From contig NZ_CADFEN010000001.1 of the NCBI RefSeq assembly GCF_902833145.1, positions 373,994 through 437,993 of the forward strand: 64,000 nucleotides of DNA, given 5' to 3'. Made by a program: the position numbers and the translations under genes. This document shows, in pieces, positions 1 through 10,900 of the stretch. This stretch comes from Burkholderia sp. BCC0506 (GTDB lineage: Bacteria; Pseudomonadota; Gammaproteobacteria; Burkholderiales; Burkholderiaceae). The notes below the pieces were generated by a model. It was not told where the DNA came from. It did not search any database and saw only the letters and a list, made by a program, of their open reading frames with translations. The stretch's first letter is position 1, and each line of letters starts with the position of its first letter.

Positions 1-1
1 A

Positions 2-3000
2 CTGTCCGTCGGCAACAACACCGCGCTCGGCACGGGCACGCTGAGCGTCACCGGCAACGGCGGCGCGCTCAATGCGAGCACGGCCAACCTCCTGCTTGCG
101 AACGCGGTCGATCTGGGCGCCGGCTCGTCACTGAATCTCGGCGGTCTGTACGACTTCGGCCTGAACGGCATCATTTCCGGTGCGGGCGGCGTGGTGCAGT
201 CCGGCACGGGCACGACGACGCTCGGCGGCGCGAACACCTACAGCGGCGGGACGACGTTGAGCAGCGGCGGATTGAGCGTCGGCAGCAACACGGCGCTCGG
301 TTCCGGCGCATTGAACGTGACCGGCAACGGCACGCTGAACGCGAGCGTGAGCGGCACGACGCTCGGCAATGCGGTGACGCTCGGCGCGGGCGCGACGCTC
401 GGGCTGAACGGCGCGAACGACCTCGGCCTGAGCGGCACGATTTCCGGTAGCGGCGGCTTGGCGCAGACCGGCGCGGGTACCACGACGCTCACCGGCACGA
501 ACACGTACACGGGCGGCACGACGTTGAGCGGCGGCGGGCTCATCGCCGGCAACGGCAGCGCGCTCGGCACGGGCGCGCTGAACGTCACCGGCGCGGGCGG
601 CTCGCTCGGCACGAACACGGCCGGCACGACGCTCGGCAATGCGGTGAATCTCGGCGCGGGGTCGACGCTGACCGTTGGCGGTGCGAACGATCTCGGGCTG
701 GGCGGCGGGATCTCGGGCAGCGGCGGCCTGTCGGTCAGCGGCCCGTCGACGACCACGCTCACGGGCGTGAACACCTATACCGGCAACACGACGATCGGCG
801 GCGGCAGCACGCTGGCGGTCGGTGCGGGCGGCAGCCTGTCGTCGGGCAGCGCGCTCGATCTCGCCGGCACGGGCGCGACGCTCGACATCAGCGGGGCGAC
901 CACGCCGCAGACGAGCGGCATGCTGTCCGGCGTAGCGGGCACGAACGTGAACCTCGGCGGCAACACGCTCACGCTGGCCGGTACCGGCAACGGCAGCTAT
1001 GCGGGGACGATCGGCGGTACCGGCGGGCTGACGATGTCGGGCACCGGCACCGAAACGCTGACGGGCACCAATACATATACCGGCGCGACGACGATCAACA
1101 GCGGCACGCTGGCGATCGGCGCGGGCGGCAGCCTGTCGGCGAGCAGCCCGGTGAACCTGGCCGGCGCGGGCGCGACCTTCGACGTCAGCGGCGCGACCAC
1201 GCCGCTGACGACGGGCACGTTGTCGGGCGTGTCGGGCTCGACGGTGAACCTGGGCGGCAACAACCTGACGTTGGGCGGTTCGGGCAGCGGCACGTACGGC
1301 GGCACGATCGCCGGCGCGGGCGGCAGCCTCACGTTGTCGGGCACCGGTACCGAAACGCTGACCGGCAACAACACGTACACGGGCGGCACGAATCTGACCG
1401 GTGGCGGCACGCTGATCGCGGGCAGCGGCTCGGCGCTCGGCACGGGCGCGCTGAACACGAGCGGGGCGGGCGGCACGCTCGGCACGAGCGTCGCGGGCAC
1501 GACGCTGACCAATGCGATCAATCTCGGTTCGGGTTCGACGCTGACGGTGGGTGGCGCGAACAACCTCGGGCTCGGCGGTGCGATCTCGGGCAGCGGCAAC
1601 CTCGCGGTGACCGGCCCGTCGACGACGACGCTCACCGGCGCCGGCACGTACACCGGCAACACGACGATCGGCGGCGGCAGCACGCTGGCGGTCGGCGCGG
1701 GCGGCAGCCTGTCGTCGGGCAGTGCGATCGATCTGGCCGGCGCGGGCTCGACCCTGGACGTGAGCGCGGCCACGTCGCCGCAGACGACCGGTACGCTGTC
1801 CGGCGCAGCGGGTTCGGCGGTGAACCTCGGCGGCAATACGCTGACCCTCGGCGGGTCGGGCAGCGGCACGTTCGGCGGGACGGTCGGCGGCACGGGCGGG
1901 CTGACGCTGTCGGGCACCGGCACCGAAACGCTGACGGGCACCAACACATACACCGGCGCGACGACGATCAACAGCGGCACGCTGGCGATCGGCGCCGGCG
2001 GCAGCCTGTCGGCGAGCAGCCCGGTGAACCTCGCCGGCGCGGGTGCCACCTTCGACGTCAGCGGCGCGACCACGCCGCAGACGACGGGCACGTTGTCGGG
2101 CGTGTCGGGTTCGACGGTGAACCTGGGCGGCAACAACCTGACGCTCGGCGGCACGGGCAACGGCACGTACGGCGGCACGATCGCCGGCACGGGCGGCAGC
2201 CTCACGCTGTCGGGCACGGGTACCGAAACGCTGACCGGCAACAACACGTACACGGGCGGCACGAACCTGACCGGCGGCGGCACGCTGATCGCGGGCAGCG
2301 GCTCGGCGCTCGGCACGGGTGCGCTGAACACCAGCGGCGCAGGCGGTACGCTGGCCGCGAGCACGCCGGGCACGACGCTGACCAATGCGGTGAACCTCGG
2401 CAGCGGCTCGACGCTGACGGTGGGCGGCGCGAACGACCTCGGGCTCGGCGGTGCGATCGGCGGCAGCGGCAATCTCGCGGTGACCGGTCCGTCCACGACG
2501 ACGCTGTCGGGCGCGAACACCTACACGGGCAGCACGACGATCGGCGGCGGCAGCACGCTGGCGGTCGGCGCGGGCGGCAGCCTGTCGTCGGGCAGCGCGA
2601 TCGACCTGTCCGGCACCGGCGCCACGCTCGACCTGAGCGCGGCCACGTCGCCGCAGACGAGCGGCGCGCTGTCCGGCGGCACGGGCACGAACGTCAACCT
2701 GGGCGGCAATACGCTGACGCTCGGCGGGTCGGGCAGCGGCACCTATGCGGGCGTGATCGGCGGCACGGGCGGGCTGACGCTGTCGGGCACCGGCACCGAA
2801 ACGCTGACGGGCACCAACACGTACACCGGCGCGACGACGATCAACAGCGGCACGCTCGCGATCGGCGGCAACGGCAGCCTGTCGTCGAGCAGCCCGGTCA
2901 GCCTGACGGCGGCCGGCGCGACGCTCGACCTGAGCGGCGCGTCGTCGCCGCAATCGACGGGCGCGATCTCGGGCGTGGCGGGTTCGACCGTGAACCTGGG

Positions 3001-6000
3001 CAACAACAACCTGACGCTCGGCGGGTCGGCCAGCGGCACGTACGCGGGCAACATCGCCGGCACGGGCGGCGTGACGATGTCGGGCACCGGCACGGAAACG
3101 CTGACGGGCAGCAATACGTACACCGGCGCGACGACGATCAACAGCGGCACGCTGGCGATCGGCGCGGGCGGCAGCCTGTCGGGAACGACGCCGGTGAACC
3201 TGGCGGGCGCGGGCGCCACCTTCGACCTGAGCGGCGCGACCACGCCGCAGACGACGGGCACGCTGTCGGGCGTGGCCGGCTCGACGGTGAATCTCGGCGG
3301 CAACAACCTGACGCTCGGCGGCACGGGCAGCGGCACGTATGACGGCACGATTGCCGGTGCAGGCGGCAGCCTGACGCTGGGCGGCACGGGCACCGAAACG
3401 TTGAACGGCACCAACACGTACACGGGCGGCACGAGCCTGACCGGCGGCGGTACGTTGATCGCCGGCAACGGCTCGGCGCTCGGCACGGGCGCGCTGAACA
3501 CGAGCGGCGCGGGCGGCACGCTCGGCACCAGCACGGCCGGCACGACGCTGACCAACGCGGTGAATCTGGGTTCGGGCTCGACGCTGACGGTCGGCGGCGC
3601 GAACAACCTGGGCCTCGGTGGCGCGATCAGCGGCAGCGGCAATCTCGCGGTGACCGGTCCGTCGACGACGACGCTGACCGGCGCGAGCTCGTACACCGGC
3701 AACACGACGATCGGCAACGGCAGCACGCTGGCGGTCGGCGCGGGCGGCAGCCTGTCGTCGGGCAGCGCGGTCGATCTGGCAGGCGCGGGCTCGACGCTGG
3801 ATCTGAGCGGCGCGACCTCGCCGCAGTCGACGGGCGCGTTGTCGGGCGTGTCGGGTTCGACGGTGAACCTCGGCGGCAATGCACTGACGCTGGGCGGTTC
3901 GGGCAGCGGCACGTACGACGGCACGATCGCCGGCACGGGCGGCAGCCTGACGCTGGCGGGCACGGGCACCGAAACGCTGAACGGGACCAACACGTACACG
4001 GGCGGCACGAACCTGACCGGCGGCGGCACGCTGCTTGCCGGCAATGGCTCGGCGCTCGGCACCGGTGCGTTGAACACGAGCGGCGCGGGCGGTACGCTCG
4101 GCACGAGCACGGCCGGCACGACGCTGACCAACGCGATCAATCTCGGTTCGGGCTCGACGCTGACGGTCGGCGGCGCGAACAACCTGGGCCTCGGCGGTCC
4201 GATCTCGGGCAGCGGCAACCTGGCGGTGAGCGGCCCGTCGACGACGACGCTCAGCGGCATCGGCACGTACACCGGCAACACGACGATCGGCGGCGGCAGC
4301 ACGCTGGCGGTCGGCGCGGGCGGCAGCCTGTCGTCGGGCAGCGCGGTCGATCTGGCGGGCAGCGGCGCGACGCTCGACCTGAGTGCCGCCACGACACCGC
4401 AGACGACGGGCGTGCTGTCGGGCGTTTCGGGTTCGGCGGTGAACCTCGGCGGCAACACGCTGACGCTCGGCGGGTCGGGCAACGGCACGTTCGGCGGGAC
4501 GGTCGGCGGCACGGGCGGGCTGACGCTGTCGGGCACCGGCACGGAAACGCTGACCGGCGCGAACACATACACCGGCGCGACGACGATCAACAGCGGTACG
4601 CTGGCGATCGGCGCGGGCGGCAGCCTGTCGTCGAGCAGCCCGGTGAACCTGGCGGGTGCGGGCGCCACCTTCGACGTCAGCGGCGCGACCACGCCGCAAA
4701 CGACGAGCTCGCTGTCGGGCGTGTCGGGTTCGACGGTGAACCTGGGCGGCAACAACCTGACGCTGGGCGGCACGGGCAGCGGCACGTACGGCGGCACGAT
4801 CGCCGGCACGGGCGGCAGCCTCACGCTGGCCGGCCCGGGCACCGAAACGCTGACCGGCAACAACACGTACACGGGCGGCACGAACCTGACCGGCGGCGGC
4901 ACGCTGGTCGCGGGCAGCAACACGGCGCTCGGCACCGGCGCGCTGAACACCGGCGGCGCAGGCGGCACGCTGGCCGCGAGCACGCCGGGCACGACGCTCG
5001 GCAACGCGGTGAACCTCGGCAGCGGTTCGACGCTGACGGTCGGCGGGTCGAACGATCTCGGCCTGAGCGGCCCGATCTCGGGCAGCGGCACGCTTGCACT
5101 CAACGGTCCGGCGACGACGACGCTGTCGGGTGCCAACACCTACACCGGCGGCACGAGCGTTACCGGCGGCGGCACGCTGGTGGCCGGCACGCCGACCGCA
5201 CTCGGCAGCGGCACGCTGAGCGTCGGCGGCAGCGGCGGCACGCTCGGCACCAGCGTGCCCGGCACGACGCTCGGCAACGCGGTGAATCTCGGCACGGGTT
5301 CGACGCTGACGGTCGGCGGCGCCAACAACCTCGGCCTGAGCGGCCCGATCTCGGGCGGCGGCAACCTGGCGGTGAGCGGCCCGTCGACGACGACGCTCAG
5401 CGGCGCGAACTCGTACACGGGCGGCACGACGATCGGTAGCGGCAGCACGCTGGCGGTCGGCGGCAACGGCGGCCTGTCGGCGGGCAGCGCACTGACGCTG
5501 GCCGGCAGCGGCGCGACGCTCGACGTCAGCGGCACGACCACGCCGCAGACGGCCAGCGCGCTGTCGGGCGCGGCGGGTTCGACCGTGAACCTCGGCGGCA
5601 ACACGCTGACCGTGGCCGGTCCGACGGGCGGCACCTTCGGCGGCACGATCGCGGGCACCGGCGGCTTCGCGGTGCAGGGCGGCGGCACGCAGACGCTGAC
5701 CGGCGCGAACACGTACACCGGCGGCACGACGATCGGCAGCGGCAGCATGCTCGCGCTTGCCGGCGCAGGCAGCCTTGCGCCGACGAGCCCGGTGATGCTC
5801 GCGGGCAGCGGCGCGACGCTGGACCTCACGGGTTCGGCCGCACCGCAGTCGATCGGCACGCTGTCGGGCACGACGGGTTCGAACGTGAACCTCGGCGCGA
5901 CGCCGCTGACCGTCAATACCGCCGGCACCAGCTCGTTCGCGGGCACGCTGTCGGGTACCGGCCCGCTGACGCTGGCCGGCACGGGTGCACAGGTGCTGAG
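2..6000 (+). repeat. Tandem passenger repeats inside the autotransporter gene
   Basis: The DNA is a mosaic of near-identical in-frame blocks encoding alternating modules: TNTYTGATTINSGTLAIGAG, GGGTLIAGSGSALGTGALNT, VNLGSGSTLTVGGANNLGL and GPSTTTL. Blocks recur many times with only third-position changes, so they probably exchange by recombination. All unit lengths keep the reading frame. The repeats also keep several antisense frames open. Confidence 0.85.
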
Positions 6001-7642
6001 CGGCACGAACACGCTGTCCGGGCCGACCACCGTGACGGGCGGCACGCTCGCGGTCACCGGTTCGCTGGCCAACTCGCCGGTGACCGTCGGCAACGGCGCG
6101 ACCGTCACCGGGACGGGCACGATCGGCGGCCTGGTCGTGTCGGGCGGCGGCACCGCATCGGTCCTCCAGCTCGGGCAGCCGCTGAAGGTCGCGGGCAACG
6201 CGACCTTCCAGCCGGGCTCGACGCTACAGGTCGGTGCGACGCCGCAACAGAGCGGCGGCCTCGACGTGACCGGCTCCGCCACGCTCAACGGCGGGTCGGT
6301 ACAGGTCGTCGCGGCGACCGGGCAATACCAGCCGGGCAAGCTCTACACCATCGTGAATGCCGGCGCGGGCGTGCAAGGGCAGTTCAGCGCGGTGAACTCG
6401 ACGTATGCGTTCCTCACGCCGACGCTCACGTACAACCCGGCGCAGGTGCTGATGTCGCTGACGCCGAACGGCACGCCGTTCTCGTCGGTTGCGACGACGC
6501 CCGACGGGCAGGCGGTGGCGGGCGCGGTCGGCACGCTCGGTGCCGGCAACCCGCTGTTCGACACGGTGCTGACGTCGGATTCGAAGACCGCGAACCGCGC
6601 ATTCACGCAGCTCGCCGGCGATCTGTATCCGAGTACGCGAAGCGTGCTGCTGTCGGATAGCCGCTACGTGCGCGACGCGGTGCTCGATCGTGCGCGGCTC
6701 GGGTCGCAGCCTGGCGGGGCGCTGTGCGGATGCGAGGCACCGGTGTCGGCGGACGATCACTCGGCGGCGCTCGATCGGCGCATGGCCGCGGAGAACGGCT
6801 GCACGCCGGCCAAGTCGTTCAAGCCGGCGGTGTGGGGCCGGCTGTACGGCTCGCATAGCCGGTTCGACGGCGATGGCGTCGCGTCGATCGATCGCAACCT
6901 GTATGGCTTCGTCGTCGGCACGGATGCGGAAGTCAGCAGCCACTGGCGCGTCGGTATCGCGGGCGGTGCGTCGCGCAGCCAGCTCAATACCGACCAGAAC
7001 GAGTCGGCGAAGGTCAACGGCGAGACGATCGCGCTGTACGCGAGCGGCCGGTACAACGCGTGGAACGTGCGCGGTGGCGTGTCGCAGTCGTGGTACCGCG
7101 TGCATAGCGAGCGCAATCCGTCGTTCGGCAGCTTCTCCGATCACGATACCGCCAGCTACGACGCGAACGCGACGCAGGTGTTCACCGAACTCGGCTACTC
7201 GACGGCGTTCCGCAATGTCGCGCTCGAACCGTTCGTCGGCCTCGCGTACGCCAGCCTGCACACCGACGGCTTCAAGGAGAACGGCGGCGCGGCGGCGCTG
7301 CAGGGCGATTCCGATACGACGGGCCTCGGCTTCTCGACACTCGGCGTGCGGGCCTCGACCGACGTCGCGGTCACGACGAAGGGCAAGGTCACGGCGTTCG
7401 GCACCGTCGGCTGGCGGCACGCGTTCGGCAATACGCAGCCGGCGTCGAGGCTGTCGTTCGCGAGCGGCGGCTCGCCGTTCAGCGTGACCGGCGTGCCGGT
7501 CGCGCGTGATGCCGCGGTGCTCGAGGTTGGTGTCGATGCGGCCATCACGAAGAACCTGTCGCTCGGGTTGTCCTACAGCGGCCAGATCGGCGGCAGCATC
7601 AGCGACCACGCGCTGTACGGCAATCTGTTGTGGAAGTTCTGA
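2..7642 (+). CDS. Autotransporter (type Va) with repeat passenger, 5' end outside window
   Basis: The frame is open from base 2, so the N terminus and signal peptide lie upstream of the window; the first in-frame ATG at 191 is internal. About 2000 residues are passenger repeats around NTYTGGT/TTINSGTLAIG and VNLGGNTLTLGG, the autotransporter-associated beta-strand repeats that build a beta-helix. The last ~280 residues (from about 6800) form an autotransporter beta-barrel with the family's final aromatic residue (NLLWKF). A Cys pair (ALCGCEA) lies just before the barrel. Family knowledge: the barrel inserts in the outer membrane and the passenger is surface-exposed, usually as an adhesin or biofilm factor. 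No protease or esterase motif is visible. Very similar DNA blocks recur, so assembly collapse or natural length variation is possible. Confidence 0.9.
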   Translation: MSVGNNTALGTGTLSVTGNGGALNASTANLLLANAVDLGAGSSLNLGGLYDFGLNGIISGAGGVVQSGTGTTTLGGANTYSGGTTLSSGGLSVGSNTALGSGALNVTGNGTLNASVSGTTLGNAVTLGAGATLGLNGANDLGLSGTISGSGGLAQTGAGTTTLTGTNTYTGGTTLSGGGLIAGNGSALGTGALNVTGAGGSLGTNTAGTTLGNAVNLGAGSTLTVGGANDLGLGGGISGSGGLSVSGPSTTTLTGVNTYTGNTTIGGGSTLAVGAGGSLSSGSALDLAGTGATLDISGATTPQTSGMLSGVAGTNVNLGGNTLTLAGTGNGSYAGTIGGTGGLTMSGTGTETLTGTNTYTGATTINSGTLAIGAGGSLSASSPVNLAGAGATFDVSGATTPLTTGTLSGVSGSTVNLGGNNLTLGGSGSGTYGGTIAGAGGSLTLSGTGTETLTGNNTYTGGTNLTGGGTLIAGSGSALGTGALNTSGAGGTLGTSVAGTTLTNAINLGSGSTLTVGGANNLGLGGAISGSGNLAVTGPSTTTLTGAGTYTGNTTIGGGSTLAVGAGGSLSSGSAIDLAGAGSTLDVSAATSPQTTGTLSGAAGSAVNLGGNTLTLGGSGSGTFGGTVGGTGGLTLSGTGTETLTGTNTYTGATTINSGTLAIGAGGSLSASSPVNLAGAGATFDVSGATTPQTTGTLSGVSGSTVNLGGNNLTLGGTGNGTYGGTIAGTGGSLTLSGTGTETLTGNNTYTGGTNLTGGGTLIAGSGSALGTGALNTSGAGGTLAASTPGTTLTNAVNLGSGSTLTVGGANDLGLGGAIGGSGNLAVTGPSTTTLSGANTYTGSTTIGGGSTLAVGAGGSLSSGSAIDLSGTGATLDLSAATSPQTSGALSGGTGTNVNLGGNTLTLGGSGSGTYAGVIGGTGGLTLSGTGTETLTGTNTYTGATTINSGTLAIGGNGSLSSSSPVSLTAAGATLDLSGASSPQSTGAISGVAGSTVNLGNNNLTLGGSASGTYAGNIAGTGGVTMSGTGTETLTGSNTYTGATTINSGTLAIGAGGSLSGTTPVNLAGAGATFDLSGATTPQTTGTLSGVAGSTVNLGGNNLTLGGTGSGTYDGTIAGAGGSLTLGGTGTETLNGTNTYTGGTSLTGGGTLIAGNGSALGTGALNTSGAGGTLGTSTAGTTLTNAVNLGSGSTLTVGGANNLGLGGAISGSGNLAVTGPSTTTLTGASSYTGNTTIGNGSTLAVGAGGSLSSGSAVDLAGAGSTLDLSGATSPQSTGALSGVSGSTVNLGGNALTLGGSGSGTYDGTIAGTGGSLTLAGTGTETLNGTNTYTGGTNLTGGGTLLAGNGSALGTGALNTSGAGGTLGTSTAGTTLTNAINLGSGSTLTVGGANNLGLGGPISGSGNLAVSGPSTTTLSGIGTYTGNTTIGGGSTLAVGAGGSLSSGSAVDLAGSGATLDLSAATTPQTTGVLSGVSGSAVNLGGNTLTLGGSGNGTFGGTVGGTGGLTLSGTGTETLTGANTYTGATTINSGTLAIGAGGSLSSSSPVNLAGAGATFDVSGATTPQTTSSLSGVSGSTVNLGGNNLTLGGTGSGTYGGTIAGTGGSLTLAGPGTETLTGNNTYTGGTNLTGGGTLVAGSNTALGTGALNTGGAGGTLAASTPGTTLGNAVNLGSGSTLTVGGSNDLGLSGPISGSGTLALNGPATTTLSGANTYTGGTSVTGGGTLVAGTPTALGSGTLSVGGSGGTLGTSVPGTTLGNAVNLGTGSTLTVGGANNLGLSGPISGGGNLAVSGPSTTTLSGANSYTGGTTIGSGSTLAVGGNGGLSAGSALTLAGSGATLDVSGTTTPQTASALSGAAGSTVNLGGNTLTVAGPTGGTFGGTIAGTGGFAVQGGGTQTLTGANTYTGGTTIGSGSMLALAGAGSLAPTSPVMLAGSGATLDLTGSAAPQSIGTLSGTTGSNVNLGATPLTVNTAGTSSFAGTLSGTGPLTLAGTGAQVLSGTNTLSGPTTVTGGTLAVTGSLANSPVTVGNGATVTGTGTIGGLVVSGGGTASVLQLGQPLKVAGNATFQPGSTLQVGATPQQSGGLDVTGSATLNGGSVQVVAATGQYQPGKLYTIVNAGAGVQGQFSAVNSTYAFLTPTLTYNPAQVLMSLTPNGTPFSSVATTPDGQAVAGAVGTLGAGNPLFDTVLTSDSKTANRAFTQLAGDLYPSTRSVLLSDSRYVRDAVLDRARLGSQPGGALCGCEAPVSADDHSAALDRRMAAENGCTPAKSFKPAVWGRLYGSHSRFDGDGVASIDRNLYGFVVGTDAEVSSHWRVGIAGGASRSQLNTDQNESAKVNGETIALYASGRYNAWNVRGGVSQSWYRVHSERNPSFGSFSDHDTASYDANATQVFTELGYSTAFRNVALEPFVGLAYASLHTDGFKENGGAAALQGDSDTTGLGFSTLGVRASTDVAVTTKGKVTAFGTVGWRHAFGNTQPASRLSFASGGSPFSVTGVPVARDAAVLEVGVDAAITKNLSLGLSYSGQIGGSISDHALYGNLLWKF

Positions 7643-7695
7643 GGGGAGGGGCGGCGGCCGCTTGCGATGGAATCGTCGTGAGCGGCCGATCGTTT

Positions 7696-7716
7696 GACGA
7701 TCGTTCGATGATCGTC
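7696..7716 (+). terminator. Possible hairpin terminator after the autotransporter
   Basis: Arms GACGATC and GATCGTC are a perfect 7-bp inverted repeat with a 7-nt loop, 54 bp past the stop codon, followed by a weakly T-rich stretch. An overlapping CGATCG-N5-CGATCG repeat sits at 7687-7703. No strong U-tract is seen, so termination is only suggested. Confidence 0.35.
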
Positions 7717-7938
7717 AGATTGTTGATTCGTCTTGCAGAAGTTTCGTGATGCAGATCGATTTTCATGAAGTGCGTCACGCGGTGTCTGGTATCCCGTTGT
7801 ATCGGCGTGTTTAGACCTGTTTCAACGCTTTGCCATATCGGGCAATCCGCGAACGATTCGCGCCCCCTTCGCGGCGGCAGGGTCCACGCGTCATCGCTCG
7901 AGCTGTTCCGCGGCTGTCCAACCGAAATGAGGTTATTC

Positions 7939-10900
7939 ATGAAAACGAAAGCGAAAGCGAACGTGAAATTGACAGGCATCGCCTTGTCGGTCGCGGCTTT
8001 GTTCAGCCTGGCCGCCTCGGCGTCCCAGGCGGGGGTACTGGCTTCCCCGCTGGGAAGTGTCAGCAAATCCGACGGCCTGATCGTCGCAGGCGGATCTCCC
8101 GCGCCCGGGGAACTCGTCGGCACCGTGGCGGGATGGGGGAACGGGGTGGTGACGGTCGGCAGCCCGAATGCAGGCGGTATCTCGATCGGGCTGGCAGGGA
8201 CGGGGACGGGAAGCGCGACCATCGATATCGGTAGCGGATTGCTCGAGCCGGTCGCAGGCGTGGCCGGTACGGTGACGGGTGCGTTGGGTGGGGTCGGCGG
8301 TATCGGCGGTGGTGGTGGCGGGACCGGTGGTCTCGGTGGTGTGGTTGGCACGGTGACGGGTGCGCTGGGCGGCCTTGGCGGAAGTGGTGGCGGGACGGGT
8401 GGCCTTGGCGATGTCGTCGGAACGGTGGGCAACGCGGCAAGCGGTGCAGTCGGTACGGTGACGGGCGCCTTGGGTGGTGTCGGCGGTGGGGCCGGTGGTC
8501 TCGGTGGTGTGGTTGGCACGGTGACCGGTGCACTCGGTGGCATCGGTGGTGGTAACCCGACAGGTGGCCTTGGTGGCGTCGTCGGGACGGTTGGCAACGT
8601 GGCAAGCGGTGCAGTCGGTACGGTGACGGGTGCTCTGGGTGGTGTCGGGGATCCGACCGGCGGTCTCGGTGGCGTGGTTGGCACGGTAACCGGTGCACTG
8701 GGTGGCATCGGTGGCGGTAACCCGACGGGCGGCCTTGGTGGCGTTGTCGGAACGGTGGGCAACGTGGCAAGCGGTGCAGTCGGAACGGTGACGGGCGCTT
8801 TGGGTGGTGTCGGGGATCCGACCGGCGGTCTTGGTGGCGTGGTTGGCACGGTAACCGGTGCACTGGGTGGCATCGGTGGTGGTAACCCGACGGGTGGCCT
8901 TGGTGGCGTCGTCGGAACGGTGGGCAACGTGGCAAGCGGTGCAGTCGGTACGGTGACGGGTGCCCTGGGTGGCGTCGGTGATCCGACCGGTGGCCTTGGT
9001 GGCGTTGTCGGAACGGTGGGCAACGTGGCAAGCGGTGCAGTCGGTACGGTGACGGGTGCCCTGGGTGGCGTCGGTGATCCGACCGGTGGCCTTGGTGGCG
9101 TTGTCGGAACGGTGGGCAACGCCGCAAGCGGCGCAGTCGGTACGGTGACGGGTGCTCTGGGTGGCGTCGGTGATCCGACCGGCGGTCTCGGTGGTGTGGT
9201 CGGTACGGTAACCGGTGCACTGGGTGGCATCGGTGGCGGCAACCCGACGGGTGGCCTTGGTGGCGTTGTCGGCACGGTCGCGAATACGGCGACGGGCGCA
9301 GTCGGAGCACTGACTGGCGCACTGGGCGGTGTCGGCGGCGGGGCCGGTGGTCTCGGCGGCGTTGTCGGGACAGTGGGTAACGCGGCAAGCGGTGCAGTGG
9401 GTACGGTGACGGGTGCCTTGGGTGGCGTCGGGGATCCGACCGGTGGTCTTGGTGGTGTGGTCGGTACGGTAACCGGTGCACTGGGTGGCATCGGTGGCGG
9501 TAACCCGACGGGCGGCCTTGGTGGCGTTGTCGGCACGGTAGCGAACACGGCAACGGGTGCAGTCGGAACACTGACTGGCGCACTGGGCGGTGTCGGCGGC
9601 GGGACCGGTGGTCTCGGCGGCGTTGTCGGGACAGTGGGTAACGCGGCAAGCGGTGCAGTGGGTACGGTGACGGGTGCCTTGGGTGGCGTCGGCGATCCGA
9701 CCGGTGGTCTTGGTGGTGTGGTCGGTACGGTAACTGGTGCACTGGGCGGTGTCGGCGGCGGGACCGGTGGTCTCGATGGTGTCGTCGGCACGGTGGCGAA
9801 CACGGCAACCGGTGCAGTCGGAACACTGACTGGCGCACTGGGTGGTGTCGGCGGCGGGACCGGCGGTCTCGGCGGCGTCGTCGGGACGGTGGGCAACGCG
9901 GCAAGCGGCGCAGTGGGTACGGTGACGGGTGCTTTGGGTGGCGTCGGTGATCCGACCGGCGGTCTTGGTGGCGTGGTTGGCACGGTAACCGGTGCACTGG
10001 GTGGCATCGGTGGCGGTAACCCGACGGGCGGCCTTGGTGGCGTTGTCGGCACGGTAGCGAACACGGCAACGGGTGCAGTCGGAACACTGACTGGCGCACT
10101 GGGCGGTGTCGGCGGCGGGACCGGTGGTCTCGGCGGCGTTGTCGGGACAGTGGGTAACGCCGCAAGCGGCGCAGTCGGTACGGTGACGGGTGCACTGGGT
10201 GGTATCGGCGGCGGGACTGGCGGTCTCGGCGGTGTTGTCGGCACGGTAGCGAACACGGCGACGGGTGCAGTCGGAACGCTGACTGGCGCACTGGGTGGTG
10301 TTGGCGGCGGGACCGGCGGTCTCGGCGGCGTCGTCGGGACGGTGGGCAACGCGGCAAGCGGCGCAGTGGGTACGGTGACGGGTGCCTTGGGTGGCGTCGG
10401 GGATCCGACCGGTGGTCTTGGTGGTGTGGTCGGTACGGTAACCGGTGCACTGGGTGGCATCGGTGGCGGTAACCCGACGGGCGGCCTTGGTGGCGTTGTC
10501 GGCACGGTAGCGAATACGGTCACCGGTGCAGTCGGAACGGTGACTGGCGCACTGGGTGGTGTCGGCGGCGGGACCGGCGGTCTCGGCGGTGTTGTCGGGA
10601 CGGTGGGCAACGCGGCAAGCGGTGCAGTGGGTACGGTGACGGGTGCCTTGGGTGGCGTCGGCGATCCGACCGGCGGTCTCGGTGGCGTGGTTGGCACGGT
10701 AACCGGTGCTCTGGGTGGTATCGGCGGCGGGACTGGCGGTCTCGGCGGTGTTGTCGGCACGGTAGCGAACACGGCGACGGGAGCAGTTGGAACGCTGACT
10801 GGGGCGCTGGGCAGTGTTGGCGGCGGGACCGGCGGTCTCGGCGGCGTCGTCGGGACGGTGGGCAACGCGGCAAGCGGCGCAGTGGGTACGGTGACGGGTG

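Noticed and set aside
128-4699. 1523-codon minus-strand ORF over the autotransporter
   Set aside because: Arg/Ala-rich shadow of the passenger repeats; the + frame encodes recognisable repeats and barrel.
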